64,000 nt of DNA from Sphingomonas qomolangmaensis. Lineage in GTDB: Bacteria; Pseudomonadota; Alphaproteobacteria; Sphingomonadales; Sphingomonadaceae. A model generated the notes under the pieces. The model saw only the letters and a list, made by a program, of their open reading frames with translations. It did no database searches and was not told the DNA's origin. Made by a program: the position numbers and the translations under genes. The stretch lies in the NCBI RefSeq assembly GCF_024496245.1, contig NZ_CP101740.1, positions 868,001-932,000 on the forward strand, read 5' to 3'. This document shows positions 10,575 to 18,125 of the stretch, one piece after another (position 1 is the first letter of the stretch; each line of letters starts with the position of its first letter).

Positions 10575-11510
10575 TTGACCCATCGAATCGCGATCATCGG
10601 CGCGGGCCATGTCGGCGCGACCGCAGCCTATGCCCTCATGCTGCGTGCCCTCGTCCGCGAAATCGTCCTGATCGATGCGAATCAAGAACTGGCCGAGGCC
10701 GAAGCCGCCGACCTGGCCGACGCCGATGCCTTGGCACGCCCCGCGAGAATCTGGGCGGGTGATTATGCCGATGCCGCCAGCGCGGGGATCGCGGTGCTCA
10801 CCGCGGGCGCGGCGACGCATGGCGATGAAAGCCGGTTGTCGGTCGCCTCGCGCAGCGCGGCGATCGTCGAGCAATGCGTGGCATCGTTGATGGATAACGG
10901 CTTCGACGGCATATTGCTGGTCGCAGCGAACCCCGTCGACCTGATGGCGCAGGTTGCGCTGCGCGCGTCGGGGCTGCCGCCCGAACGCGTGATCGGCACC
11001 GGCACGCTGCTCGATTCGGCGCGGCTGCGTCAGACGCTCGCCGAAAGGTTCGACGTTGCGCCTTCGGCCGTCGAGGGTTTCGTGCTCGGCGAGCATGGCG
11101 ACAGCGAAGTCGCCGTCTTTTCGACAATCCGTGTCGGCGGCCTGCCATTGGATACCTTCGCCGCCGCCGAACCGCCGCTCGACCGCGCCGCAATCGCCAC
11201 CGAGGTGCGCGAGGCCGGCTATCGTATCGCCACCGGCAAGGGATACACCTCGTTCGGCATCGCCACCGCCATCGTCCGCATCTGCGAAGCGGTGCTGCGC
11301 GACGAACGGTCGGTACTGCCCGTCTCCACGATGCCAGCGGACGATAGCGGGTTCGGCGGTACCTATATGAGCTTGCCGTGCCTGGTCGGGGCGGGCGGCA
11401 TCGAACGCCAGGTCCTGCCCGAACTGACCGACGAAGAGCGGGACGCGCTCAAGCGGTCGTCGAAGGCGCTCGAGGACGCGATGGAGGGCATGAAGCGCGA
11501 TTCAGCCTGA
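10575..11510 (+). CDS. ldh: L-lactate dehydrogenase (LDH/MDH superfamily)
   Basis: 311-residue NAD-dependent 2-hydroxyacid dehydrogenase. The Rossmann motif GAGHVGA is at the N-terminus, VAANPVD is the LDH-type segment, and the catalytic histidine is His174 in GEHGDSE. The substrate-loop region (GDESRLSVASR) differs from the malate pattern, so lactate dehydrogenase is the better call, but malate cannot be excluded. The start is probably TTG 10575: AAGGA at 10563-10567 sits seven bases upstream, and the protein then begins just before the Rossmann strand. An ATG at 10548 would add nine residues with no ribosome site. Its neighbours are a GNAT enzyme and an alternative oxidase. Confidence 0.85.
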   Translation: MTHRIAIIGAGHVGATAAYALMLRALVREIVLIDANQELAEAEAADLADADALARPARIWAGDYADAASAGIAVLTAGAATHGDESRLSVASRSAAIVEQCVASLMDNGFDGILLVAANPVDLMAQVALRASGLPPERVIGTGTLLDSARLRQTLAERFDVAPSAVEGFVLGEHGDSEVAVFSTIRVGGLPLDTFAAAEPPLDRAAIATEVREAGYRIATGKGYTSFGIATAIVRICEAVLRDERSVLPVSTMPADDSGFGGTYMSLPCLVGAGGIERQVLPELTDEERDALKRSSKALEDAMEGMKRDSA

Positions 11511-11608
11511 CGGCACCATGCGGGGTTCTACGCATAGAGTGCCGGCCCGATGCGGTGCACTGGCCCCGGTGAAGCCGACACCGTTGTCGTGCAACCCCGG
11601 AGAATCGC

Positions 11609-12139
11609 ATGACCCCGCACGGCAACGCAGACCTGGAGACCCGGACCGGGCACCGGTTCCTGGTGCGCACGGTGACCGATCGCGACGAGGCGGCGCTCGC
11701 CGAGTTCTTCACCCACGTCACGCCCGAGGACCTGCGGTTCCGCTTCCTGACCGGGCTGGCCGTCGTCGGACCCGACCGGCTGGCGGCGATGGTCCGCGTC
11801 GATCACTACCGGTCCGAAACCTTCCTCGCCTTCGCCGACGATGGCGTGACGGTGATCGCCGCGGCGATGCTCGCCTGCGATGCCGCCCTAGAGGTCGGCG
11901 AGGTCGCGATCAGCATTCGATCGGATTATAAGCAGCGCGGCATCAGCTGGGCGCTGCTCGCGCACGTCGCGCGCTATGCCGAAGCCCGCGGCGTCCAGAC
12001 GCTCCAATCGATCGAGAGCTACGCCAACCACGCCGCGATCGATCTCGAACGCGAGATGGGCTTCACCGCGCGCGCCTATCCCAACGATTCCTCGCTGGTG
12101 CTGGTCGAGCGCAAGCTGCCGCTTTCCGCCGCGCTCTGA
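11609..12139 (+). CDS. GNAT family N-acetyltransferase
   Basis: 176 residues with a GNAT fold resembling the acetyltransferase domain of protein (acyl-CoA synthetase) lysine acetylases. The conserved segment [13 protein letters not shown] lies near residue 35, and the acetyl-CoA loop region [15 protein letters not shown] near residue 105. It begins 98 bases after ldh and ends 22 bases before the alternative oxidase gene. It may therefore share a transcript with the oxidase, but its substrate is not visible from sequence. Confidence 0.82.
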   Translation: MTPHGNADLETRTGHRFLVRTVTDRDEAALAEFFTHVTPEDLRFRFLTGLAVVGPDRLAAMVRVDHYRSETFLAFADDGVTVIAAAMLACDAALEVGEVAISIRSDYKQRGISWALLAHVARYAEARGVQTLQSIESYANHAAIDLEREMGFTARAYPNDSSLVLVERKLPLSAAL

Positions 12140-12161
12140 CATTCCCCCGAAAGGCTCCCGC

Positions 12162-12887
12162 ATGACCAACACCATCCTTATGCCCAGTCCCCAAGCCCTG
12201 CACGACGAGCGTGAGGCGCAACCCCAGATCCATCACATCCCCTCGGGCTTCTCGGATCACTTCGCGCTCGGCTTCACCAAACTGCTGCGGCTGACGGCCG
12301 ACACCTTCTTCGCCAAGCGCTACGGCCATCGCGCGATCGTGCTCGAGACCGTCGCCGCGGTGCCCGGGATGGTCGGGGCGATGTTCACGCATCTGACGTG
12401 CCTGCGCTGGATGCGCGACGACGAAGGCTGGATCCGCACGCTGATGGAAGAGGCCGAGAACGAGCGGATGCACCTGATGACCTTCATCGAGATCGCCAAG
12501 CCGACCTGGTTCGAGCGGATGGTGATCCTGGGGGTGCAGGGGGTGTTCCTGGTCGGATTCTCGATCCTGTACCTGCTGTCGTCGCGTACCGCGCACCGCG
12601 TGGTCGGCTATTTCGAGGAGGAGGCGGTGATCAGCTACACCATGTACCTCAAGGAAATCGACGAAGGCCGCTCGGTCAACGTGCCAGCGCCCGCGATCGC
12701 CAAACATTATTGGCAGATGGCAGACGATGCGACGCTGCGCGACGTCGTACTGGTGGTGCGCGCCGACGAAGCGCATCACCGCGACGTCAACCACGGCTTC
12801 GCCAGCCAGCTGGCCGGCGGCACGATCGATGAAACCAAGATCGCGCCGTACCCGGCGCACGCCACCGACATCCGGGTGGCCGCCTGA
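12162..12887 (+). CDS. aox: Alternative oxidase (di-iron ubiquinol oxidase)
   Basis: 241 residues. AOX oxidises ubiquinol and reduces oxygen to water without pumping protons, as a membrane-bound di-iron carboxylate protein. The metal-ligand motifs are visible in order: [10 protein letters not shown] (Glu62), NERMHL (Glu101, His104), EEEAVISYT, and [12 protein letters not shown]. The two hydrophobic helices expected for membrane association are present. ATG 12162 is preceded by GAAAGG about eight bases upstream. AOX is well known in plants and fungi and occurs in only some bacteria, including sphingomonads such as Novosphingobium. It is the last chromosomal gene before the integrated element; its stop is 41 bases from attL. 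Confidence 0.93.
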   Translation: MTNTILMPSPQALHDEREAQPQIHHIPSGFSDHFALGFTKLLRLTADTFFAKRYGHRAIVLETVAAVPGMVGAMFTHLTCLRWMRDDEGWIRTLMEEAENERMHLMTFIEIAKPTWFERMVILGVQGVFLVGFSILYLLSSRTAHRVVGYFEEEAVISYTMYLKEIDEGRSVNVPAPAIAKHYWQMADDATLRDVVLVVRADEAHHRDVNHGFASQLAGGTIDETKIAPYPAHATDIRVAA

Positions 12888-12928
12888 CCATCGCGCGGTG
12901 ACGATCGAACCACGATCGGCGCCGCGGC

Positions 12929-12942
12929 TGGCGGAGAGGGTG
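12929..12942 (+). repeat. attL: 14-bp copy of the tRNA-Ser 3' end
   Basis: TGGCGGAGAGGGTG is identical to 29571-29584 and in the same orientation. In the right copy these bases are the CCA end, discriminator, acceptor strand and first T-arm bases of tRNA-Ser read from the other strand. Identity stops on both sides of the 14 bases, as expected for a recombination core. Confidence 0.85.
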
Positions 12943-13034
12943 TCCGCCGAATTAGCCTTCGTTGACCGTCGCCACCATCCGCGCGGCTCCGAAAAGCGGC
13001 GGAAATACGTGCGTGTTCTATTCGCGTTCTACCG

Positions 13035-13080
13035 TTGACGTTCGCCCACAGCCGGTTAAGAATGTGGTATCGGTTGTGGG
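13035..13080 (+). promoter_or_regulatory. Candidate integrase promoter with overlapping inverted repeat
   Basis: TTGACG (13035-13040) and TAAGAA (13057-13062) are spaced 16 bases apart. A 10-bp imperfect inverted repeat, CCCACAGCCG (13045-13054) with CGGTTGTGGG (13071-13080), brackets the -10. GGGAG at 13078-13082 then serves as ribosome site for ATG 13091. The layout suggests a regulated integrase promoter, by inference from sequence only. Confidence 0.5.
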
Positions 13081-13090
13081 AGCGGTTTGG

Positions 13091-14305
13091 ATGCTGGCGG
13101 ATAGGCTAACGGCGCTAAAGGTGAAGCATGCCAAGCCCGGTCGGCATGTAGATGGTAAAGGACTATGCCTGGTCGTCAAGCCAACTGGTGCGAAGGCTTG
13201 GGTGCTCCGGGTACAGGTGGATGGCAAACGTCGGGATATCGGGCTCGGCTCCACGTCGGTCATCACGCTCGCCGAAGCTCGTGAGAAGGCGGCGCAGGGG
13301 CGCAAGTGGGCGAAGGAAGGGCTAGACCCCGCCTACGAATGGAAGAAGCTGCGCGCGGTCATTCCCTCGTTTCGAAAGGCTGCCGAGGCCTATCACACGA
13401 AGCACCTGTCGAGCTGGAAGAACGCCAAGCACGCGGCCCAGTGGATCCAGACCCTTCGCGAGTATGCCTTCAACCGGATCGGCGACATGCGGATCGACAC
13501 GATCGAGGCTGCGGACGTGATTGGGGTACTGATGCCAATCTGGCTAGAAAAGCCGGAGACCGCCATGCGGGTGCGCCAACGCGTCATCACTGTGCTGAAC
13601 CATGCCCACGCTGAACGGTGGCGACCGGCTGAAGCGCCGACCAAGGCGATAGCCGGGGGCCTGCCGAAGCGGACCAAGACCAACAGCAAGCCACGGAAGC
13701 ACTACGCGGCGATGCCGTACGTCAATGCCGCCATGTTCATGCGGAACCTGCGAGACGCGGAAATGTCGGTCGGGCGGCGGGCTTTGGAATTCACCATCCT
13801 CACTGCCGCCCGATCGGGCGAGACACGGGGCGCGACGTGGGGGGAAATCGACATGCTTCTAGGGACATGGTCAATTCCCGGCGAAAGGATGAAGGCCGGC
13901 CTGCCTCACACCGTCCCACTCAGCTCCCAGGCAGCGGCAGTCCTGCGTGAGATGGAGCAGCTTGTGCCTTCGAAGCCAACCGATCTGATCTTCCCCGGTC
14001 GCGGTGGCCCAATATCGGGCGCCACCATGACAAAGGCGCTGAAGGAGATGGGCGGCGGGGTGGCCACCGTCCACGGCATGCGGTCAACGTTTCGCGATTG
14101 GTGCGCCGAACGAATGAAGCATGTACCAGGCGAGGTGGCCGAAGTCGCTCTGGCTCATTTGCCCGAGAACAAGGTGGAGGCCGCCTACCGTCGCACCATG
14201 TACCTCGAGCAGCGAGCGGAACTAATGATGGCTTGGGGCGAGTTTCTGGACGGCGAGGGTGATCGCGATATCGCGCTCCTGAAGGGAGCTCAACGTGCTC
14301 GCTGA
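13091..14305 (+). CDS. int: Tyrosine-type site-specific integrase (P4-like, DUF4102 arm-binding domain)
   Basis: 404-residue recombinase. The N-terminal arm-DNA-binding domain of the P4/DUF4102 type (KPGRHVDGKGLCLVV... up to about residue 85) precedes a SAM-like core-binding domain (about 95-195) and the catalytic domain. All catalytic residues are visible: Arg241, His328 and Arg331 (HGMR), His356 and the nucleophile Tyr366 (AYRR). ATG 13091 has GGGAG eight bases upstream. A GTG at 12962 would add 43 residues with no ribosome site and precede the candidate promoter, so it is rejected. The gene lies 148 bases from attL, the partial tRNA copy, with the intact tRNA at the opposite end of the element. 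Confidence 0.95.
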   Translation: MLADRLTALKVKHAKPGRHVDGKGLCLVVKPTGAKAWVLRVQVDGKRRDIGLGSTSVITLAEAREKAAQGRKWAKEGLDPAYEWKKLRAVIPSFRKAAEAYHTKHLSSWKNAKHAAQWIQTLREYAFNRIGDMRIDTIEAADVIGVLMPIWLEKPETAMRVRQRVITVLNHAHAERWRPAEAPTKAIAGGLPKRTKTNSKPRKHYAAMPYVNAAMFMRNLRDAEMSVGRRALEFTILTAARSGETRGATWGEIDMLLGTWSIPGERMKAGLPHTVPLSSQAAAVLREMEQLVPSKPTDLIFPGRGGPISGATMTKALKEMGGGVATVHGMRSTFRDWCAERMKHVPGEVAEVALAHLPENKVEAAYRRTMYLEQRAELMMAWGEFLDGEGDRDIALLKGAQRAR

Positions 14306-14912
14306 CCGTGGAGGGCGTATGAAATACGTCACATCTAAAGCGGCGATCGAGTCGATGTTGGAAGCTGGCGTGCCTTTCGAAGAAGCGTCAGACGCGATCG
14401 TTCTTCGCGCGCAGGCGGCATCGCTGGAATATGATGCGAACCGTATCCTGATCTACGATGAAGACGGGGGCGGGCCCTGGTACAAGGAAGCGTCGGTGCC
14501 CAGCGAGTTCTGGATGAAGGGGCCATGGCCGCTGGCCGCTTGGAAGACTGGAGAATTCCGGTCGCTAACCAGCATCCGCGGGCGCGTATTGGTGGTGTCC
14601 GGCATGAAGTTCGAAGAGGATGGTATTGCGTCGTTGGCCGCCGAGCTTGGGCGTAGCGGGTCGTCGCTATCGGCCCCGTCAGTCGATCGAAAACGATCCC
14701 CGGGGCGTCCACCGAAGGCATCTTGGCCGGACTTCGCGGAAGAGCTTGCGATGTATTTTCACGAGTTCGGTCTTCCGGTTCAGACCACAGGTGAAATCGC
14801 GTCCGTGCATAATGCTATCGCAAATCGGCTAGCCCTACGTGGGATAGAGGGGCCTGATCCCCGACAAACCAACGATCTGATAAGGCGCACAATCGATCGA
14901 ATGCGGTCCTAG
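14295..14912 (+). CDS. Unknown element protein with AT-hook-like basic motif
   Basis: 205 residues, unrecognised. The N-terminal half is mixed alpha/beta with a Trp-rich stretch (GGGPWYKEASVPSEFWMKGPW). A basic segment KRSPGRPPK near residue 135 resembles an AT-hook and suggests DNA contact. The C-terminus is helical and basic. GTG 14295 overlaps the end of int by 11 bases and has AAGGGAG six bases upstream; ATG 14319 with a close GGAGG is an alternative start that would remove eight residues. It is probably cotranscribed with int. Confidence 0.6.
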   Translation: MLADRGGRMKYVTSKAAIESMLEAGVPFEEASDAIVLRAQAASLEYDANRILIYDEDGGGPWYKEASVPSEFWMKGPWPLAAWKTGEFRSLTSIRGRVLVVSGMKFEEDGIASLAAELGRSGSSLSAPSVDRKRSPGRPPKASWPDFAEELAMYFHEFGLPVQTTGEIASVHNAIANRLALRGIEGPDPRQTNDLIRRTIDRMRS

Positions 14913-14950
14913 CGAAATCAATTTCGCCGTATTTCGCGGTATTTCGCGGC
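14912..14950. repeat. Iteron-like ATTTCGC repeats upstream of the excisionase gene
   Basis: Three adjacent 10-bp units start at 14921, 14931 and 14941 (ATTTCGCCGT, ATTTCGCGGT, ATTTCGCGGC). An inverted unit, GCGAAAT at 14912-14918, forms a perfect 7-2-7 palindrome with the first. The site lies directly before the excisionase-like gene, so it is a candidate binding site for an element regulator, excisionase or replication protein. Confidence 0.65.
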
Positions 14951-15018
14951 GATAGTTGGGCCGCTAATTTCAATAACGCTCTTCGTCGCTGGCTTTCGCC
15001 GGTCGCCGGAGAGAAGAA

Positions 15019-15183
15019 ATGGAACCAATCACCGTATCGGTCGAGGAAGCCAAGCGCGTCCTCGGCATCGGCACCACCAAGATTTACGAGCTGATGGCTG
15101 AAGGCCATCTGAAGCGGGTCAAGCTTGGCCGGCGCACGCTCATTCGAACCGACAGCATTCGCCAACTAGTCGAAGCGGCGTGA
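15019..15183 (+). CDS. xis: Excisionase-family DNA-binding protein (MerR-like winged helix)
   Basis: 54-residue protein. It has the helix-turn-helix pattern of the excisionase/HTH_17 family: a short beta start (TVSVEEAKRVLGIGTTKIYEL), then MAEGHLKRVKLGRRTLIRTDSIRQLV, where the 'G-x-L-x-x-x-K-x-G-x-R-x-x-I' wing is clear. Such proteins bind attachment-site arms and direct integrase toward excision, or act as small regulators. ATG 15019 is preceded by GGAGAGAAG. It is separated from int by one gene and preceded by the ATTTCGC repeat cluster, its possible target. Confidence 0.85.
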   Translation: MEPITVSVEEAKRVLGIGTTKIYELMAEGHLKRVKLGRRTLIRTDSIRQLVEAA

Positions 15184-15203
15184 CCGGTGTCCATTATTAG
15201 AAA

Positions 15204-15281
15204 GGGGTCGCCCCCCAAAAAGCGAAAAGGCCCCGCGGGGACTGAAACCGCAGGGCCGATCCGGTCGAGGGACCTTCCGGA
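15204..15281 (+). promoter_or_regulatory. Run of three hairpins in the leader before 15330
   Basis: This part of the 146-base gap after the excisionase gene can form three stems. GGGG/CCCC spans 15204-15214 and is followed by AAAAA. GGCCC-c-GCGG pairs with CCGC-a-GGGCC across 15229-15257. ATCCGG (15259-15264) pairs with CCGGAT (15276-15281). They could act as a terminator or attenuator separating the integration genes from the replication operon. Function is inferred only from structure. Confidence 0.4.
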
Positions 15282-15329
15282 TACAACCCGCCAGCATCGG
15301 TTGCGTCAGTTCGCACAGGTCGGTGCCAA

Positions 15330-15644
15330 ATGAGCGCCGAGATCATCCCCTTCGAGCTCCCGCCGGCCGCTGGTCGGTACGAGATCGTCGAGATCACTCG
15401 CGGCATTTCCAATGACCTGTACGTCGCATTGGCCGGTCCACGAGGCCCCAGCCATCGCGACCCTTGGCATTGCCTGAAAGTGTTCAGCGATGGTGCGGCA
15501 GCCGATGCGATCGAAATGGCGAATTCGGCTTCGTGGCGCCACGGACGTCTGCTGATCTGGGATCACGTAGGCATCATTGATCCAGATTTTGGACCGGGCA
15601 AATTTTGGCCGCGCGATAACTTTGACGGGGGACACGCGGCATGA
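15330..15644 (+). CDS. Small unknown element protein
   Basis: 104 residues, no recognised family. Mixed alpha/beta composition with a Trp-rich C-terminal half (DPWHCLKVF, ASWRHGRLLIWDHVG). It is the first gene of a tightly packed run reaching the replication genes. Its stop overlaps the next start (ATGA at 15641), so translational coupling is likely. Confidence 0.6.
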   Translation: MSAEIIPFELPPAAGRYEIVEITRGISNDLYVALAGPRGPSHRDPWHCLKVFSDGAAADAIEMANSASWRHGRLLIWDHVGIIDPDFGPGKFWPRDNFDGGHAA

Positions 15645-15973
15645 GCGCGCATGTCTATCCGGCGACCGACTGGTTCCGCGCCCGTGCTGCGCGCGCTTCG
15701 ACTGGCCGATCGCCGCGCTTGGCGGTGATCAGGTCGCTCGTCTTGCGGCAAACGATCGGTGGCCAATGGAGCGTCGCCCTGATGGAGCGCCGATACGGTG
15801 TCTGGAAGAAACCGGACTGGCTCTACGTCGGCGCAAGCCATGACGAGGCGAAGGCGGTCGTCTCTCAGGCGTGGTGCAAGCATCGGCTGCCCGTTGCCTA
15901 TGTCCGTCCTGGCGAGCGCCATATGCGGCCCTTCCATATCAACCAGCTCGATTCGATCGGGGACGCGGCATGA
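15641..15973 (+). CDS. Small basic unknown element protein
   Basis: 110 residues, basic in its first half (ARAARASTGRSPRLAVIR), no recognised family. The start overlaps the preceding stop by four bases and its own stop overlaps the start of the following gene (ATGA at 15970). The gene chain suggests it belongs to the replication or early operon. Confidence 0.6.
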   Translation: MSAHVYPATDWFRARAARASTGRSPRLAVIRSLVLRQTIGGQWSVALMERRYGVWKKPDWLYVGASHDEAKAVVSQAWCKHRLPVAYVRPGERHMRPFHINQLDSIGDAA

Positions 15974-16302
15974 ACGCGCCCGCAAAGATCACGCTTGCTG
16001 ACGTGTTCCCGGTAGCACCGGACGAGGACGCCTATCGCGCCTCGATCCGCACCCATCTGCCGAACATCGACGATATGGCGATCGGCACGCGCGTCGAGAT
16101 CATGAAGCTACGCGACCAGGCGGCGGCAGGGTGCAATCGATGCCGACCGGACGCTTATCCCGTCCTTGCCGAAGCCGCGCGCATCGGAACGCTGGCGGCA
16201 CTGTCGGGGCATTCGACACACGCGCTGTTGCACATCCGCATGGCGATTTGGCTGATGGTCGAAGCCGCCCGCAACCTCGAGCGTGGAAAGGTGGAGCTAT
16301 GA
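15970..16302 (+). CDS. Small unknown element protein upstream of the helicase
   Basis: 110 residues. The N-terminus is acidic, followed by a CNRC pair near residue 57 and a long C-terminal amphipathic helix. No known family is recognised. ATG 15970 overlaps the preceding stop, and its own stop overlaps the helicase start (ATGA at 16299). Position directly before a replicative helicase would suit a helicase loader or accessory, but nothing in the sequence proves it. Confidence 0.6.
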   Translation: MNAPAKITLADVFPVAPDEDAYRASIRTHLPNIDDMAIGTRVEIMKLRDQAAAGCNRCRPDAYPVLAEAARIGTLAALSGHSTHALLHIRMAIWLMVEAARNLERGKVEL

Positions 16303-17600
16303 GGGCCGCCGCAAAGTTCGCGACCGAACCCGACGACTATCGCTTGCTGCCGATAGAACGCTTCTCGGACATACAACCCCAGCTCAGCGGGTTGTGGTTG
16401 GTGAAGCGACTGCTGCCTGCGTCTGGCCTGGCGTTGTTCTACGGGCATCCCGGCAGCGGAAAGACCTTCTTCGTGCTCGACGGGGCGCTGCACATCGCGC
16501 TCGGCTGGGATTGGCTGGGGCGCAAGGTTCGGCAGGGGCTGGTGATTTATGTTGGTGCCGAGGGCGTCAGCGGCTTGCGCAATCGCATCGTTGCCTTCCG
16601 CCGGCACCACGAAGTTGAAGGCGATATTCCCTTCAGCCTGATCCCTTGCCCGATCGACCTGCAGGCCCCTGACGCCGACGTGAAGGCCCTTGCCGCAACG
16701 GTGCGCGCGGAAGCGGCGGCGTTCGATGCTGAGCCGGTTCTGATCGTCATCGACACGCTGTCGAAGACCTTCGGCGCGGGCAAGGAGAACACCGACGACA
16801 TGGCCACCTACGTCAGCAACTGCCAGCGGCTGTCGGCTGAATTCTCGTGCTGCGTGGTTCCGGTGCATCACCGCCCCAAGGATGCCGAAAGCACCGAGCC
16901 GCGAGGCCACAGCAGCTTGAAGGGCGGCGTCGACACCGTCGTGCTCATCGAGGCTGGCGCGACGAAGCGGGCCGAAGTGACCAAGCAGAAGGACGGCGAG
17001 CTTGGCGAGCGAATGCTGTTCAACCTGCGCGTCGTCGAGCTTGGTGAGGATGAGGACGGCGAAACGGTAACGTCTTGCGTAGTTGAACCCACCGAGATCG
17101 ACACCAACCGCGTCCGCGATCCATTCGCCATGGCCGTTGGCAAGCTCAGCGCCGGCAACCGCCTCGTTTACGAGCAACTAGGCGAGCTCCTCGAGACCGA
17201 GGGAACGCAGATCCCGACCGCCATTCCCGAGGGGGCAATCGACCGCGGACGGGTCGGCAAGGTCGCGTCGCTCGATGCGTGGCGGGACAAGTCGATTTCC
17301 GCTGCCGGGACAGGGGCGGGACATAACCGGGACACGGGAAAGCGTGCCTTCAATCGCGCCCTCCCAGCGCTGAGAAACGCCGGAGTTGTGCGGGTTTGGG
17401 AGGAATGGGCGTGGATCACGCACCACCTTGCCGGGACAGTGCCGGGACAACCGGCGGGACGGGACCGGGACACCGGGACAGGCGGGACAACTCCCTTTAG
17501 GGAGTGTCCCGTTGTCCCGCCCGTCCCAACCGCCAAGTCGGCGCTCATCTTCGCCCCCGGCGAAACAGGCGACGAACCCGTGCCAGGATGGGAGGATTAG
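16299..17600 (+). CDS. RepA-like AAA (RecA-fold) replicative helicase
   Basis: 433 residues. The RecA-fold ATPase of the AAA_25/RepA type occupies about residues 20-250. Walker A GHPGSGKT is at 49-56, a Walker B-like VLIVIDT ends at Asp152, and a VVPVHH sensor-like strand follows near residue 190 with SSLKGG (RecA-type motif) after it. Such hexameric enzymes unwind DNA at plasmid and phage origins. The C-terminal 170 residues include a winged-helix-like segment (KRAFNRALPALRNAGVVRVWEEW). The DNA encoding the last 110 residues carries many CGGGACA repeats, giving the protein a Gly/Thr/Arg/Asp-rich tail. The start overlaps the preceding gene by four bases; the next gene begins at the base after the stop. 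Confidence 0.85.
   Translation: MRAAAKFATEPDDYRLLPIERFSDIQPQLSGLWLVKRLLPASGLALFYGHPGSGKTFFVLDGALHIALGWDWLGRKVRQGLVIYVGAEGVSGLRNRIVAFRRHHEVEGDIPFSLIPCPIDLQAPDADVKALAATVRAEAAAFDAEPVLIVIDTLSKTFGAGKENTDDMATYVSNCQRLSAEFSCCVVPVHHRPKDAESTEPRGHSSLKGGVDTVVLIEAGATKRAEVTKQKDGELGERMLFNLRVVELGEDEDGETVTSCVVEPTEIDTNRVRDPFAMAVGKLSAGNRLVYEQLGELLETEGTQIPTAIPEGAIDRGRVGKVASLDAWRDKSISAAGTGAGHNRDTGKRAFNRALPALRNAGVVRVWEEWAWITHHLAGTVPGQPAGRDRDTGTGGTTPFRECPVVPPVPTAKSALIFAPGETGDEPVPGWED
17283..17519. repeat. CGGGACA iteron-like array inside the helicase gene (candidate replication origin)
   Basis: Nine exact CGGGACA heptamers start at 17283, 17306, 17317, 17328, 17432, 17443, 17466, 17474 and 17483. Inverted TGTCCCG copies start at 17505 and 17513, with near-copies at 17455 and 17460. 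Units at 17306, 17317 and 17328, and again 17432 and 17443, are exactly 11 bp apart, about one helical turn. Phage and plasmid origins are often iteron arrays within or beside the initiator gene (lambda O is the textbook case), so this is a candidate ori. Confidence 0.75.
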
Positions 17601-18125
17601 ATGGAAGTGGGAGCAATACGCGCCCGCGCACGCGCGTACGCGAGGTCACCGCAGGAATCGACGCCCGATCGCCGGAAGCGATATCGCCAACACCACGAGG
17701 CGAGCGCCGAACGGAACGCGCGCTGGTGGGACGCAGGCTGTCCCTATCCGCCCCCTCCGCATAGGCCCCTTCCGGCCGATCTGGTAGGGATGCAGTGTGG
17801 TGCCAAGACGCGCCGGGGCAACGCGTGCCTGCTCACCTCGATCTATCTCAACGGGCGCTGCAAGTTCCACGGCGGCATGTCGAAGGGCCCGAAGACCGAG
17901 GCCGGGAAAGCCGCGGCGAAGGCGAACTTTGCAAAGAGGTGGGCATCCGAACCCCATGAGAACCCCGCAAAACCTGATATCCGGCCCGGAAAGTGCAGCG
18001 TTTCGGTCGGGGGGCGATCCGAACCCCATGAAAGGGTGGGAAATGTTGAGGTTGGATCGCCACCCGCACCCGCATTTCGGGAGCTTTCCATGCGCGCGCG
18101 CGAGGCAAAGGGCGGGAATTCATGA
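17601..18125 (+). CDS. HGG-motif small basic protein (HGGxSTG-like)
   Basis: 174 residues. The core CGAKTRRGNACLL...GRCKFHGGMSKGPKT (about residues 65-100) matches small phage- and chromosome-borne proteins named for an HGG-x-S-x-G motif. The Cys and His spacing suggests a small metal-binding fold. The N-terminus is Arg-rich. A 15-bp direct repeat (ATCCGAACCCCATGA at 17945 and 18017) encodes SEPHE twice, 24 residues apart. GGGAGGA just before ATG 17601 supports the start. Function unknown. It lies between the helicase and a DnaA-like protein, so a replication role is possible. Confidence 0.65.
   Translation: MEVGAIRARARAYARSPQESTPDRRKRYRQHHEASAERNARWWDAGCPYPPPPHRPLPADLVGMQCGAKTRRGNACLLTSIYLNGRCKFHGGMSKGPKTEAGKAAAKANFAKRWASEPHENPAKPDIRPGKCSVSVGGRSEPHERVGNVEVGSPPAPAFRELSMRAREAKGGNS

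Noticed and set aside
12962..13090. GTG 12962 as the integrase start
   Set aside because: No ribosome site, and it precedes the candidate promoter at 13035-13062. ATG 13091 has a good GGGAG.
14912..17519. Repeat clusters as a CRISPR array
   Set aside because: Units are 7-10 bp, spacers are too short and irregular, and no cas gene is present.
17945..18031. 15-bp repeat ATCCGAACCCCATGA in the HGG-motif gene as a regulatory repeat
   Set aside because: It is in frame and encodes SEPHE twice, so an internal coding duplication is the simpler explanation.
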